From Paenibacillus sp. CF384 (GTDB taxonomy: Bacteria; Bacillota; Bacilli; Paenibacillales; Paenibacillaceae), in assembly GCF_900106745.1 (NCBI RefSeq), contig NZ_FNNV01000001.1, positions 806,001-870,000 of the forward strand: a DNA stretch of 64,000 nt. The letters run 5' to 3'. Below are positions 17,238 through 26,217 of this stretch, piece by piece. Positions within the stretch are counted from its first letter, which is position 1. Each line of letters opens with the position of its first letter. The position numbers and the translations under genes were made by a program. The notes under the pieces were generated by a model, which did no database searches, was not told the origin of the DNA, and worked only from the letters and a program-made list of their open reading frames with translations.

Positions 17238-18233
17238 TCATCCAAGCTGTACCAACGAATGCTTTGGCTTCTCATACCATTCCTTTAAGATGTGCTCCGC
17301 CTTCTTACCATAAATATCAAAGCCAACATTCGACCCAGCCTCTTCCTTGTCGTACAGCTTCACGCTCCAATCCCACCAGAAGAGACCGGCAAACCATGGC
17401 TCGTCCCAAAATACCTTCAAGACCGAGCTGTAGAAGTTCGCCTGCTCCTCTTCACTGACTGGCAGCTCGGTATGCGAGAAATCCCAAGGCATCGTCGCGC
17501 AGCCATGTGCACTTCTGCATCCGATCTCCATGAAGATGATCGGCTTGCCGAATTTCGCATGAAGCGCAGCCATCTTCTCGCGTACCGGGAGCCAGTTGGC
17601 AATCATGGCTTCCTCGCTGTCACCGGGATGATTCGCAACCGGATAATAAGCGCTCGTGCCAATGAGATCCACTTGGTCGAACCATTTGATTCGCTCCTCC
17701 GATCCGTGGTTGGCATTATAAACGATCGGCCCGTCATAGATACTGCGGATTCGCTCGATCAGCCGCGTCCAATGCTCCTCCTTCGCTTCGGTTTTCACCA
17801 TTTCGCAGCCGATGCAGAACATCTCGCAGCCTAGCTCTTGCGCGAGCTCCGCATAGTGACTCAGAAAATTGCCATATGAATGGAACCACGCGTCCCAGTA
17901 AGGCTCGGCACCGGATTCCTCCGGGAAGCCGATATGCGCGCGCCAGATCCCGTCCTTGGAGTTGACGACGGGCTTCAAGCATACTTTCAAGCCCAAAGCT
18001 TTGGCTTCTTTTACGGTGTGCTCGATATCCCGATCGGTCATCGTCAATCCGTAATCGAACGGAATCTCTGTGGCATACACGTTATTTTGCATCGTATAAA
18101 AGGATAATGCGATCCATTCGCTGCCAGTCTCGCTCAGCTTGCGGAGAGAATCAACGGCATAGGGCTGCCTATAGGAGCCTCGGGAACTATTCCATCCATA
18201 CGTCATCCCTTTAATGAACAAATCGGTCGGCAC
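17238..18233 (-). CDS. GH113 beta-mannanase-like glycoside hydrolase
   Basis: 331 residues of a (beta/alpha)8 glycosidase of family GH113, which hydrolyses beta-1,4-mannan and manno-oligosaccharides by retention. It begins IKGMTYGWNSSRGSY. The likely acid/base is Glu144 (FCIGCEM) and the nucleophile Glu236 (IIFMEIGCRSAHG), as in the Alicyclobacillus enzyme ManA. There is no signal peptide, so it should act in the cytoplasm on imported oligosaccharides. GTG start with AAAGGAG nine bases upstream. Last gene of the cluster. Confidence 0.85.
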   Translation of the reverse strand: MPTDLFIKGMTYGWNSSRGSYRQPYAVDSLRKLSETGSEWIALSFYTMQNNVYATEIPFDYGLTMTDRDIEHTVKEAKALGLKVCLKPVVNSKDGIWRAHIGFPEESGAEPYWDAWFHSYGNFLSHYAELAQELGCEMFCIGCEMVKTEAKEEHWTRLIERIRSIYDGPIVYNANHGSEERIKWFDQVDLIGTSAYYPVANHPGDSEEAMIANWLPVREKMAALHAKFGKPIIFMEIGCRSAHGCATMPWDFSHTELPVSEEEQANFYSSVLKVFWDEPWFAGLFWWDWSVKLYDKEEAGSNVGFDIYGKKAEHILKEWYEKPKHSLVQLG

Positions 18234-18255
18234 TCGCCTTCTCTCCTTTACGTTG

Positions 18256-19281
18256 TTAGTCTCTTGTTCGCACTACCGGCAGCGGATAGTTTCTCAGGTC
18301 CGGAAGCTCGTCGCGCGTCAGCGTAAACGCATGATTGTATACTTTCCGCAGCATCTCCCAGTCGGTAAACTGCTCCGACTTTACGAAATCGCCGTACCAT
18401 GTACAATTCCACGCCCACAGTGCCCCGTCCGCAACCATGCGGTCTGGGTCAGGCAGCGGCCCGTTCTCCGAAAGCGCGATGATTTTGGCAACGCTAGTAT
18501 AATCAAGCGCCTGACGGAACCGCATTTCGTTCGAAACGTAATTGCGCTCCGGAACATAAACGTCCTCACCGATGATGTCGACGTATTCGTCGCCCGGATA
18601 CCAGTCCTTATGCTGGCCGTTCCAAACCCAGATTAGGTTATGGAGCCCATGCACACGGGTCATGCGGTCGACCATCAGCTTCCACAGCTGAATGCAAGGC
18701 TGCGGCCCTTTCGCCCCCCACCAGAACCAACCGCCGGATGCTTCGTGAAGCGGCCTCCATAGAACAGGTATGCCTGCGTCCCGAAGCTTCGCCAGTAAGC
18801 CCGAAATCGCATCGATATCGCGCAGAAGGAGCCGATAGTCCTCGGAATCCGGATCCTCCATCGCTGCCGCAAGATCGAATGTCGTCGCGGATGTATAAAA
18901 GCCTCGATGCCATCCATTGTCGGGCGGCTGATCGACAAGATCCTTCGGCGCGTTCCAGTGCCAGCAGAAGGTAACGATGCCGCCTTCCTCCCACCACTTG
19001 AGCGCCAGCTCCGTGTCCGTCCCAACCGCTCCGCGCTCCAAGCGTGAGGGGGAATCGTTCATGAAATCGAATCCGCCGACAGCCGGATATTTGCCCGTTT
19101 CACGGTAGATAAAATCCATTTCAGGCGTCGTGACAACGCCAATCTGCTGTCCTGTCAGCATGCTGCGTCCGTACGTATCGCATAAATAAGCCATCAGCCG
19201 TTTGGCGCAATCATCGGCATTCGGATTGATTAAATTCGGCTGCACCTGAAATTGCCTGTGATCTCCAGCGTTTGCTGACAT
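18256..19281 (-). CDS. GH26 beta-mannanase/mannosidase
   Basis: 341 residues, a complete GH26 catalytic domain. The acid/base Glu180 lies in WRPLHEASGGWFWWG and the nucleophile Glu272 in IALSENGPLPDPD. The substrate-cleft sequence VTFCWHWNAPKD is also present. GH26 enzymes cleave beta-1,4-mannosidic bonds. No signal peptide is seen, so a cytoplasmic role on short oligosaccharides is inferred. I place the start at the ATG at 19281 because GGGAGG sits just upstream; the frame continues to a GTG that overlaps the previous gene. Confidence 0.9.
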   Translation of the reverse strand: MSANAGDHRQFQVQPNLINPNADDCAKRLMAYLCDTYGRSMLTGQQIGVVTTPEMDFIYRETGKYPAVGGFDFMNDSPSRLERGAVGTDTELALKWWEEGGIVTFCWHWNAPKDLVDQPPDNGWHRGFYTSATTFDLAAAMEDPDSEDYRLLLRDIDAISGLLAKLRDAGIPVLWRPLHEASGGWFWWGAKGPQPCIQLWKLMVDRMTRVHGLHNLIWVWNGQHKDWYPGDEYVDIIGEDVYVPERNYVSNEMRFRQALDYTSVAKIIALSENGPLPDPDRMVADGALWAWNCTWYGDFVKSEQFTDWEMLRKVYNHAFTLTRDELPDLRNYPLPVVRTRD

Positions 19282-19316
19282 ACTCTGCCTCCCATGCTTA
19301 AGATCGTCATGCCACA

Positions 19317-21059
19317 CTAGTTAAGTGTAATCGTAAACGCCAAATCGGATTGAGCAGTATAAGGCGGTGAAACCAGTACGAGCTTGCCGTCCGCCGCTTC
19401 TACAGAACCAGCTGCGAGCGATACGCCAGTCCAAGGATCATACCAAGACAACGTATACGTACCGGCCGGCCAGCTAGGCAGCGTTACGGACTTGCCCCCG
19501 GCTCCTCCGTTCTCAGCGAGCAGCCAGCCATACGATTGAAGCTCCCCTTGCATCGCCCAAGCCTGCGCTTGTCCGCCTTCATCGCCTTCCGCACTGCTCA
19601 CCGGAATGCGCTTCTCGCGAAAATCAATACCCGCCGTAAAAGCGGCCAAATGTTTCATATGCTGGAACATATCATCACTTACTTGCCCGAAATCCCACCA
19701 GAACGGCGAGGAGGCCAAGCCGCTTGCAAGAGAAATCCAGATGGACTGATGGTATTTCAGCGTATCGGTCACATTCCCCGTTTCACCGATGATAAGCGGC
19801 TTCTCATAACTGTCCCATCGTTTGCGGATATCTTGGGCGTAAGCCTTGTAGCTAAGATTGTAGTAGTTCTCCCGATCGGCGAGATCCAGCGTCTTATAGC
19901 CGTAATCCCAATAATCCTGACGATTCCCGGCCATAGAGCCCATTGTCGGATGTCCGTACGGATCATGTTCTTTGAAATAGCTGTGCACCTTCGCCGTCCA
20001 GGCATCGGTATCAGCCGTACTGCCTTGCACCCAGCCATCCGTGCCGTTAATCTCGCACACCAAGTCCCAAATACCGATTGCGCTGCTATATCCCCAGCGG
20101 GCAATGATGTACCGATAGAGATGCTCTTGATAGACCCACATCTCTTGGTCTGTGAAGAAATCCTTTGCTTCGCCGAGCGCTGAGTAACCGCTTTTCTCCC
20201 ATGCTTTCGGCCACCCGTCCAAAGTGTCGGCCAGCGAATCATGCGGCCAAATGACGAAGTTCATATGCAGCTCCCGCTGCTCGAACGACTCGATCAAGTC
20301 ATCGATCCGCTTCGCCTTCAGCGGGTCGATTTTCTGGACGCCGAATGTGACGGATTGCAGCTGATTACTGCCGCCGCCATTGCCGGAGCTGTCGTAATTG
20401 CCGTTCCAGTAGGTAATAAGGTTGCCGCCGTGCTCTGCGATCTTATCGAGATTGGCGTCGGTAATTCCCCACGGATAGGCCACGCCTACGCCGTAGAAGG
20501 AAGAGCCGTCTCTATATTCAAGATACCGTTTATTACCGTCCGACACTTGAATCCAGCCGCGGTTGTCAGAAGGAGCTGCTTCGAACGAACCTTGCGGCCC
20601 TTCGCTCGAAGAAGTCCCTGCCGCTGTTGCACGCAGCTTATAGCTCCACTTGCCGGCTTCATCCGGCGAGAACCGGACCTTCCAAGCAAAACCTGTACCG
20701 TCATAGAAACCATTGACCGACCAGTTCTTCCCGCTTGGTGAAGTTAAGTCCATTGATACGTCAATCTCGCGCGGATCATAAGGATTCTTGTAATCGGCAT
20801 CCAGTTCAAACGTCAGTTCGAATTTCGCATAGAGATCGACTGTAGCTGAATTTGCTACGACTTTTTGAATAACCGGCAATTTCGCTGTTGGCGTTGCATC
20901 CGGCGCCTTTTCAGCATTGGCTGCCGCTGCCGGCTCCTTCTGCTGCGGTCCGGTTTGACTACCCGGACTGTTACCGGCAGTCAGCACCATGTAACCGACT
21001 GCCGCCAGCACGAACAAACTCCCCACTGTAATAAGGGCTAACTTGTTGCGATTAATCAT
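19317..21059 (-). CDS. Extracytoplasmic DUF5060 glycoside hydrolase (GH5-like)
   Basis: 580 residues. An N-terminal helix (LALITVGSLFVLAAVGYMVL) acts as signal or anchor, followed by a low-complexity linker (31-60). A DUF5060 immunoglobulin-like domain spans ~65-160. A TIM-barrel domain has candidate acid/base Glu336 (WDLVCEINGTDG) and nucleophile Glu426 (PLIIGETGN). A small beta domain (~505-580) contains WYDPWTG. DUF5060 commonly precedes clan-A glycosidases. This is the only clearly exported hydrolase in the locus, so it may release oligosaccharides at the cell surface. The exact substrate is inferred from its neighbours. Confidence 0.8.
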   Translation of the reverse strand: MINRNKLALITVGSLFVLAAVGYMVLTAGNSPGSQTGPQQKEPAAAANAEKAPDATPTAKLPVIQKVVANSATVDLYAKFELTFELDADYKNPYDPREIDVSMDLTSPSGKNWSVNGFYDGTGFAWKVRFSPDEAGKWSYKLRATAAGTSSSEGPQGSFEAAPSDNRGWIQVSDGNKRYLEYRDGSSFYGVGVAYPWGITDANLDKIAEHGGNLITYWNGNYDSSGNGGGSNQLQSVTFGVQKIDPLKAKRIDDLIESFEQRELHMNFVIWPHDSLADTLDGWPKAWEKSGYSALGEAKDFFTDQEMWVYQEHLYRYIIARWGYSSAIGIWDLVCEINGTDGWVQGSTADTDAWTAKVHSYFKEHDPYGHPTMGSMAGNRQDYWDYGYKTLDLADRENYYNLSYKAYAQDIRKRWDSYEKPLIIGETGNVTDTLKYHQSIWISLASGLASSPFWWDFGQVSDDMFQHMKHLAAFTAGIDFREKRIPVSSAEGDEGGQAQAWAMQGELQSYGWLLAENGGAGGKSVTLPSWPAGTYTLSWYDPWTGVSLAAGSVEAADGKLVLVSPPYTAQSDLAFTITLN

Positions 21060-21086
21060 GTGTGATGTCTCCCCTTGGGCTGCCGG

Positions 21087-22085
21087 TTAACCAACGACGC
21101 CTGTCCGCTCGACGCTCTCTACGAAGAACCGTTGAACGAACAGATACATCACCACAAGCGGCGCGATTGCCAGCAGAATCCCGGTATCCACGATCATCGA
21201 CACCAGGTTCGGATCGACCTTCACGTTCGAGCCTGCGCCAACGCCAAGGATGCCCGGCAAATACTGGTTGGCGTCAGCCGGCAATGATGCGATCTTGATT
21301 GCCATGAGATTGCTTTGGCTCATAAAGAGCGAGCTGTAGAACGTATCGTTATACTGCCAGACGAATGCAAACAGCGTGACCGTGATCAATGGCGGAATCG
21401 CATTCGGCAGCATGATCGTGAAGAACGTCCGGAAGCCGCCCGCTCCGTCGATAAGCGCCGCTTCTTCAATTTCCGCGGGCATGCCCCGGAAGAATTGACG
21501 GAAAATATAAATGTACAAGCCCGACTTCAAGCCATTGGCAAGCGCGGCCGTAATCAAGGATGGTCCGTACGTATTCAGCATGTTGATGCCCTCTTTACCC
21601 GTAAACAGGTTCACTAGGCCCAAGATGTCAAAGTTGCGGAAGTGCAGATACATCGGCACCATCAGCGTGCTTGACGGGATGAGAATCGTCAGAATGACGA
21701 GCGTGAACAGAATGTTTCTTCCCGGAAACGTAAACCGCGCAAAGCCATAGCCCGCAAGCGCGCAAGATGCGGCTTGAAGCACCGTCGTCGAGACGACGAA
21801 CAGCAGCGTGTTCTTCAGCAGAGACCAATAATTCAGCACGTTCATCGCGAGCTTAATATTGTCCATCGTGAAATGAACGGGAATCATATAGATGGTCGGA
21901 TTGTAAATATCGGCCTTATCCTTGATGGCGACCGAAAGCTGCTGAAGGAGCGGATAAATGATGACGAACGAGATGCCAATAATCAGGATGTAGCGAAATA
22001 TGGACCACAGCAGCTCAATCGATTTGTTCTTCGCCTTCTGCATCCTCAGAACCACGATTTCGTTCTCCATAAGCGAACCCTTCAT
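21087..22085 (-). CDS. Carbohydrate ABC transporter permease, MalG-like
   Basis: 332 residues with six membrane segments. The cytoplasmic EAA loop is EIEEAALIDGAGGFRTFFTIMLPNAIPP, where the MalK-type ATPase docks. The length and the C-terminal FVESVERTGVVG fit the CUT1 MalG/LplC group. It follows the MalF-like permease gene by 21 bases and has GGGAGGAG upstream. It forms permease pair A with the gene at 22107. Confidence 0.92.
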   Translation of the reverse strand: MKGSLMENEIVVLRMQKAKNKSIELLWSIFRYILIIGISFVIIYPLLQQLSVAIKDKADIYNPTIYMIPVHFTMDNIKLAMNVLNYWSLLKNTLLFVVSTTVLQAASCALAGYGFARFTFPGRNILFTLVILTILIPSSTLMVPMYLHFRNFDILGLVNLFTGKEGINMLNTYGPSLITAALANGLKSGLYIYIFRQFFRGMPAEIEEAALIDGAGGFRTFFTIMLPNAIPPLITVTLFAFVWQYNDTFYSSLFMSQSNLMAIKIASLPADANQYLPGILGVGAGSNVKVDPNLVSMIVDTGILLAIAPLVVMYLFVQRFFVESVERTGVVG

Positions 22086-22106
22086 GCCGTTCTCCTCCCT
22101 TCTGCG

Positions 22107-23009
22107 TCAGTTATAGTAGAACACTTTCCTGGAAACCAGAATGCCGACGATAACGAGAACCAAGCTGATGACGATCGTATAGATCCAGGACATGGCGGCG
22201 CTCAGGCCGAAATTTTGCGCTTGGAATGCCGTTGTGTAGATCGTTCTGGTAAGCTGGCTTTCCGTAAAGGAGTCGATAATCGTATAGATGATGTTGGTCA
22301 GAATAAGCGGGCTAACCATCGGAAACGTAATCTTCCAGAAGGTCTCGTAAGGCGTTGCCCCTTCCATCTTGGCGACCTCGTACATCGTGACCGGAACAGA
22401 CTGCAATGCCGCTAGAAAAATAAGAATTTGGACGCCGGAGCTGCTGATGATCTCATAAATCCGCTGTACGGCATCGATGATATATTCGATGAAGATAGTC
22501 GGCATGCCCGCATCGGCAAGCATGAAAGCGAGCATAAGCGGATCGAAGCCGTTCTGCGCCAGACCTAATTCCTGTGCGACCTCGGAGCTCCCCGTCAGTT
22601 GAATCAATCCGGAGGATTGAGCTGCGGCCACTGCACCCGAAGCAAGAATGACCGGAAGGAAGAAGATCACTCTCGCAAGCGGACGACCTTTAAACTTAGA
22701 GTTGAGCATGACGGCGGTAAATAAGCTGAAGAACAGGATCATCGGCACGTTCCATGCCATTTCCGTCAGCGACTCGGTAAGAATCCGGTTATAGTTCGGA
22801 TCGACGGAGAGCGCGTCGGTAAAGTTCTTCAGTCCGATAAAGTCGAGCGAGTACCCGCCCGGAGCTACCTTCAGCTCGCTGAAACTGAATCGGATAGATT
22901 GCACTAGCGGCGTCGCGAACAGGAACACGAAGCCTAGCAGCCAAGGCGTAATAAACGCGATTCCGAGAAATGCACGCTTCTGCGTCAAGGTTAATCGTCT
23001 AAGGTTCAC
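22107..23009 (-). CDS. Carbohydrate ABC transporter permease, MalF-like
   Basis: 300 residues with six hydrophobic segments and the EAA loop YEVAKMEGATPYETFWKITFPMVSPLI. It has the short N-terminus usual in LplB/UgpA-type CUT1 permeases. GTG start; it overlaps the end of the DUF5696 gene by 4 bases, so the two are coupled. It has no adjacent ATPase gene. A shared MsmX-like ATPase elsewhere in the genome is inferred. Confidence 0.92.
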   Translation of the reverse strand: MNLRRLTLTQKRAFLGIAFITPWLLGFVFLFATPLVQSIRFSFSELKVAPGGYSLDFIGLKNFTDALSVDPNYNRILTESLTEMAWNVPMILFFSLFTAVMLNSKFKGRPLARVIFFLPVILASGAVAAAQSSGLIQLTGSSEVAQELGLAQNGFDPLMLAFMLADAGMPTIFIEYIIDAVQRIYEIISSSGVQILIFLAALQSVPVTMYEVAKMEGATPYETFWKITFPMVSPLILTNIIYTIIDSFTESQLTRTIYTTAFQAQNFGLSAAMSWIYTIVISLVLVIVGILVSRKVFYYN

Positions 23010-25582
23010 GAGTTGTCACCGCCTACGTAGAAATTTTTGGCCGCGATTTGAACGCCATTGATGGTGACCGGCTTCTCAGAATAATTCACGTAAACGGAGG
23101 TGCCGTCATCATAAAGCACTTGCACGACGCCAGGCTGATGCTGGATATGCTCCGTAATCGTCCGGTTCTGCAAGCCTGCGAGCGCCTTGTTCACTTTACC
23201 GTACAGACCGGAAGCTGCTTGGAGCCAGTCGGTATAGTGCGTCGAGAACAACGATTCATAAGCGGTCAATTTCAACTTGGACGACGATTCATACGACCAG
23301 TAGAAATGCGGCGCTGCTCCATACTCCATCGCACGCAGCAGATGGTAGTTCAAATCTTGATTGTCATCCAGATTAATGGCAGAGCCGGCATAATTCTTGT
23401 AACCGTGAATGACCATTTCGTAGAAAGGAATCTCCTGATCGGTAATGCTGAAGCCGCTGGAGGACATCGGTACGTCGATCAGCTCATCCGCATATTTGAG
23501 CGCATAGGCGTTACCGCCGGTCAGCAGCATATTCGGGTAGCTCTTGTCCAGCTTGCCTAACTGCTCCGTAACGATGTTCTTCGCGACATCGCGGAATATG
23601 ACGCGGCTTACCCGGTAATCGGACTGCAGCAAGTCTCCCATATCGCGAAGCGATACGGCATCGATTCCGTAGCCGTCATAGCTGTCGATGAATTGGTCAA
23701 CGAAGTAAGGCAGCTTGGCCGGAGAAAGCAAGTAAAAGGAACCAAGCGAGATATCCATCGCGTTGAACGCGCGATTGATTGGCGCAAGCATCGCTTGCTC
23801 CCGTGTTACGTAGCGCGCTGCGTCCGAAGCCGGCTTAAAGCTGCGATTCTCGCGGAGCACATGCTGGAACGCGACATCCGGATATAAACGGCCGCCCATC
23901 GACTCCAGCTTCTCGGACAACTGCTTCAGCTCCGTTTTACTGCCAAGCTCGCTGTCCAATTTAACGTTCTTCGCGATTTTATGATCGACGCCTTCATTGA
24001 ACCAACCGACATAGCGCATTTGGATGTTGGAAACGCCGGCTGCCTTCAGCTGATCGGCCATTAGACCGGCTTGTTCGATCGTCGTCATCGACATTAGACC
24101 TTTATACGGAATGCCGAGGAACGACTTGCGTTTGTCCACAGCACCCAGCACATCGAGGTAGAACGGCATTCCGCCTTGCGAATTATTCGACTGCAGCACT
24201 TTATCCTGAACCAGCTTCTCGCGGTAGTGCTTGGCCATGCCGGAGTAATTCGCCTCGCTTCCGGATAAGAAGCTGTAACGGACCTGCAGATCGCCTTTGA
24301 AGGAATCCTCGGTCAGAAGCTGGATTTCATCTACTTTATTGCCTTTGTAGATTTCAAGCTCATCTTCCCCCCGAATGGCGAAGCTCGCGTAAGCATAGTT
24401 GTACGAATTTTTGCGGCCGCTGATATCGGCGTTGATGCTGGCAATGCCTTCGCCTTTCTCGATCGTGGCGAACCAGGCGTCATCGCCGGATTTCATGCCG
24501 AATACCGGCAGGCGCGCGGCTTCCGACAGCTGTCCCCGGCGGCGGGAGTTGTTGTTCTCGTCTTCGCCGTAGACGCGCTGGGCATAGACCTCTTCTTTGA
24601 TTTTGCCGTTGTTCAGCTCGATCAAACTTCCGGAGCCATCCGGCACAAGCATGTAGCCTTTCGCATCGGAGCCGGCTGCTCCGAAGAAGTCAAGCAGCTC
24701 CACCGTGCGGATTTGATAGCCCTTGCTTTCCTGAATCTCTTGAACAGGGACGCGGACCGTCAGCGCATCGCCATCTAGCCGATATTCGATCGGAACCGTA
24801 AAGTTCGGTCGGCTCGCTCCTCCTTCGACAGACAATCCGTTCTCTTGATTGTCAGCGGCCAAATCCTCTGCCGTATAGCCCGCTTTTGCAAAAGCATCCA
24901 GCATTCTACTTAGCACCAGCGCTCTGGAAACCGCCGTATCGAGTCGCTCCAATACCTCCGGATTGTTCTCGAGCGGGAAATACCGGTTTCCTACGTATTT
25001 CGCCGTCGCTTCATCAAGCTTGCTGTATACCTTCTCTTCCATGCGCTTCTTGCTGATTCTCTTCGGCAGCGCATCGATGCCGAGCGACGTATCCCCGATC
25101 GTATACGTGAGCCGAATACCATTCTCGATGCCCTCAGCCTTAAACTGCTTGCGAGCGATACTATCCGTGAAGTTCGTAATCGATCCAAGCGTCCCGATTG
25201 CATCTCTATAATTGATCGTGATCTGGGCGGCCAGTCGGTCCTTCTCGAAAGGCGATGCTTTAGCGTCCGACCCCAGATCCTCTGGATTGCTCCGCCATAC
25301 TTTGCCGCTGATTCGGTTAAGCACCGCGATTTCGGTCGTATCCGGGTTGATATACAGCGCGAGCGAATCCGATTGGGCAGCTAGCTTCATGCCCGGAACG
25401 GCAGGCGTGCTATCCGTCAAATACTTAAGCTCCGAGGCCGCGGTCGGCTTATCATCCGGCTGCATATATGCACTTACCTCGATTGCCGGCGCTCCTTTAG
25501 TAGACTGGTAATAGGCGAGAGCCGAGATGCCCGCTATCCCGATACAAGCCAGCGCCGCATACCATTTCATTCGCTTATTCAA
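23006..25582 (-). CDS. DUF5696 ectoprotein, possibly a glycosidase-like protein
   Basis: 858 residues. An N-terminal helix (YAALACIGIAGISALAYYQ) anchors or exports it. A beta-rich half (~40-450) includes NPDTTEIAVLNRISGKVWRSNPED. A second half (~455-800) has TIM-barrel-like strands such as NIQMRYVGWFNEG, GRLYPDVAFQHV and DAVSLRDMGDLL, and a C-terminal beta domain follows. The pattern of acidic residues at strand ends recalls glycosidases, but no family nucleophile is identified and the activity is unknown. TTG start with AAAGGAGG eight bases upstream. Confidence 0.75.
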   Translation of the reverse strand: MNKRMKWYAALACIGIAGISALAYYQSTKGAPAIEVSAYMQPDDKPTAASELKYLTDSTPAVPGMKLAAQSDSLALYINPDTTEIAVLNRISGKVWRSNPEDLGSDAKASPFEKDRLAAQITINYRDAIGTLGSITNFTDSIARKQFKAEGIENGIRLTYTIGDTSLGIDALPKRISKKRMEEKVYSKLDEATAKYVGNRYFPLENNPEVLERLDTAVSRALVLSRMLDAFAKAGYTAEDLAADNQENGLSVEGGASRPNFTVPIEYRLDGDALTVRVPVQEIQESKGYQIRTVELLDFFGAAGSDAKGYMLVPDGSGSLIELNNGKIKEEVYAQRVYGEDENNNSRRRGQLSEAARLPVFGMKSGDDAWFATIEKGEGIASINADISGRKNSYNYAYASFAIRGEDELEIYKGNKVDEIQLLTEDSFKGDLQVRYSFLSGSEANYSGMAKHYREKLVQDKVLQSNNSQGGMPFYLDVLGAVDKRKSFLGIPYKGLMSMTTIEQAGLMADQLKAAGVSNIQMRYVGWFNEGVDHKIAKNVKLDSELGSKTELKQLSEKLESMGGRLYPDVAFQHVLRENRSFKPASDAARYVTREQAMLAPINRAFNAMDISLGSFYLLSPAKLPYFVDQFIDSYDGYGIDAVSLRDMGDLLQSDYRVSRVIFRDVAKNIVTEQLGKLDKSYPNMLLTGGNAYALKYADELIDVPMSSSGFSITDQEIPFYEMVIHGYKNYAGSAINLDDNQDLNYHLLRAMEYGAAPHFYWSYESSSKLKLTAYESLFSTHYTDWLQAASGLYGKVNKALAGLQNRTITEHIQHQPGVVQVLYDDGTSVYVNYSEKPVTINGVQIAAKNFYVGGDNS

Positions 25583-25596
25583 GGGTGCGGCCTCCT

Positions 25597-26217
25597 TTAC
25601 GTACGGAATATGATTTCTCTATACACGTCATAGACGAACCAATAGATTTGCAGACCTAAGCTGAATGCCAGCGTGCCAAGGAATACAACGAAACCCATCG
25701 CTACAACCGTCAGCGCCAAAGTAAGAACCGCTTTTGCCGGTGTATACTGATGAACCGTCATGATGCCGATGAACAGCAAGAGGAGGAACCAGATGCTCGC
25801 TATGCTGTTGACCAGCCAGTAGAAAGGCGTCTCCTCCTGGGTCATAAACCGACTAATAAACGTAATCGGCAGATTGAGCAGCACCATAGGCAGCAGCGCA
25901 TACCCGGTCGTCATCACGATTTCCTTGAACTTGCCTTCGCCTTCCATCAGCGTCGTGATCGACCAGTTCGCTATGCAGAACAGGAAGAACGGCAGTACCG
26001 TGAACTGCAAATCATCCAAACTGTTTAACGATCTCGGATCCACGAAATTGACGAGAAAACCTGCGAATTGCTTCTGCAGGATGAGCGTCAGCACAAGCAG
26101 CAAGAGAATGACCAAGGAAACTCTGACCTTCCCTTTGCTCTCGAATTTCATATCCCAAAATCCGTCGAACGGATGCAAGATGAGATGGAGCGGAAACTTA
26201 ATATAATCCTGCTTCAC
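25597..26217 (-). CDS. Yip1-like membrane protein
   Basis: 206 residues with five hydrophobic segments (about 30-50, 72-92, 103-125, 135-157 and 165-190) and the N-terminal amphipathic HLILHPFDGFWDMKFESKGK common to Yip1-domain proteins in Paenibacillus sugar loci. GTG start with AAGGAGG upstream, overlapping the NHL gene by 20 bases. Its role is unknown; a membrane partner or scaffold for the NHL and DUF5696 proteins is a guess from the fixed gene order. Confidence 0.7.
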   Translation of the reverse strand: MKQDYIKFPLHLILHPFDGFWDMKFESKGKVRVSLVILLLLVLTLILQKQFAGFLVNFVDPRSLNSLDDLQFTVLPFFLFCIANWSITTLMEGEGKFKEIVMTTGYALLPMVLLNLPITFISRFMTQEETPFYWLVNSIASIWFLLLLFIGIMTVHQYTPAKAVLTLALTVVAMGFVVFLGTLAFSLGLQIYWFVYDVYREIIFRT

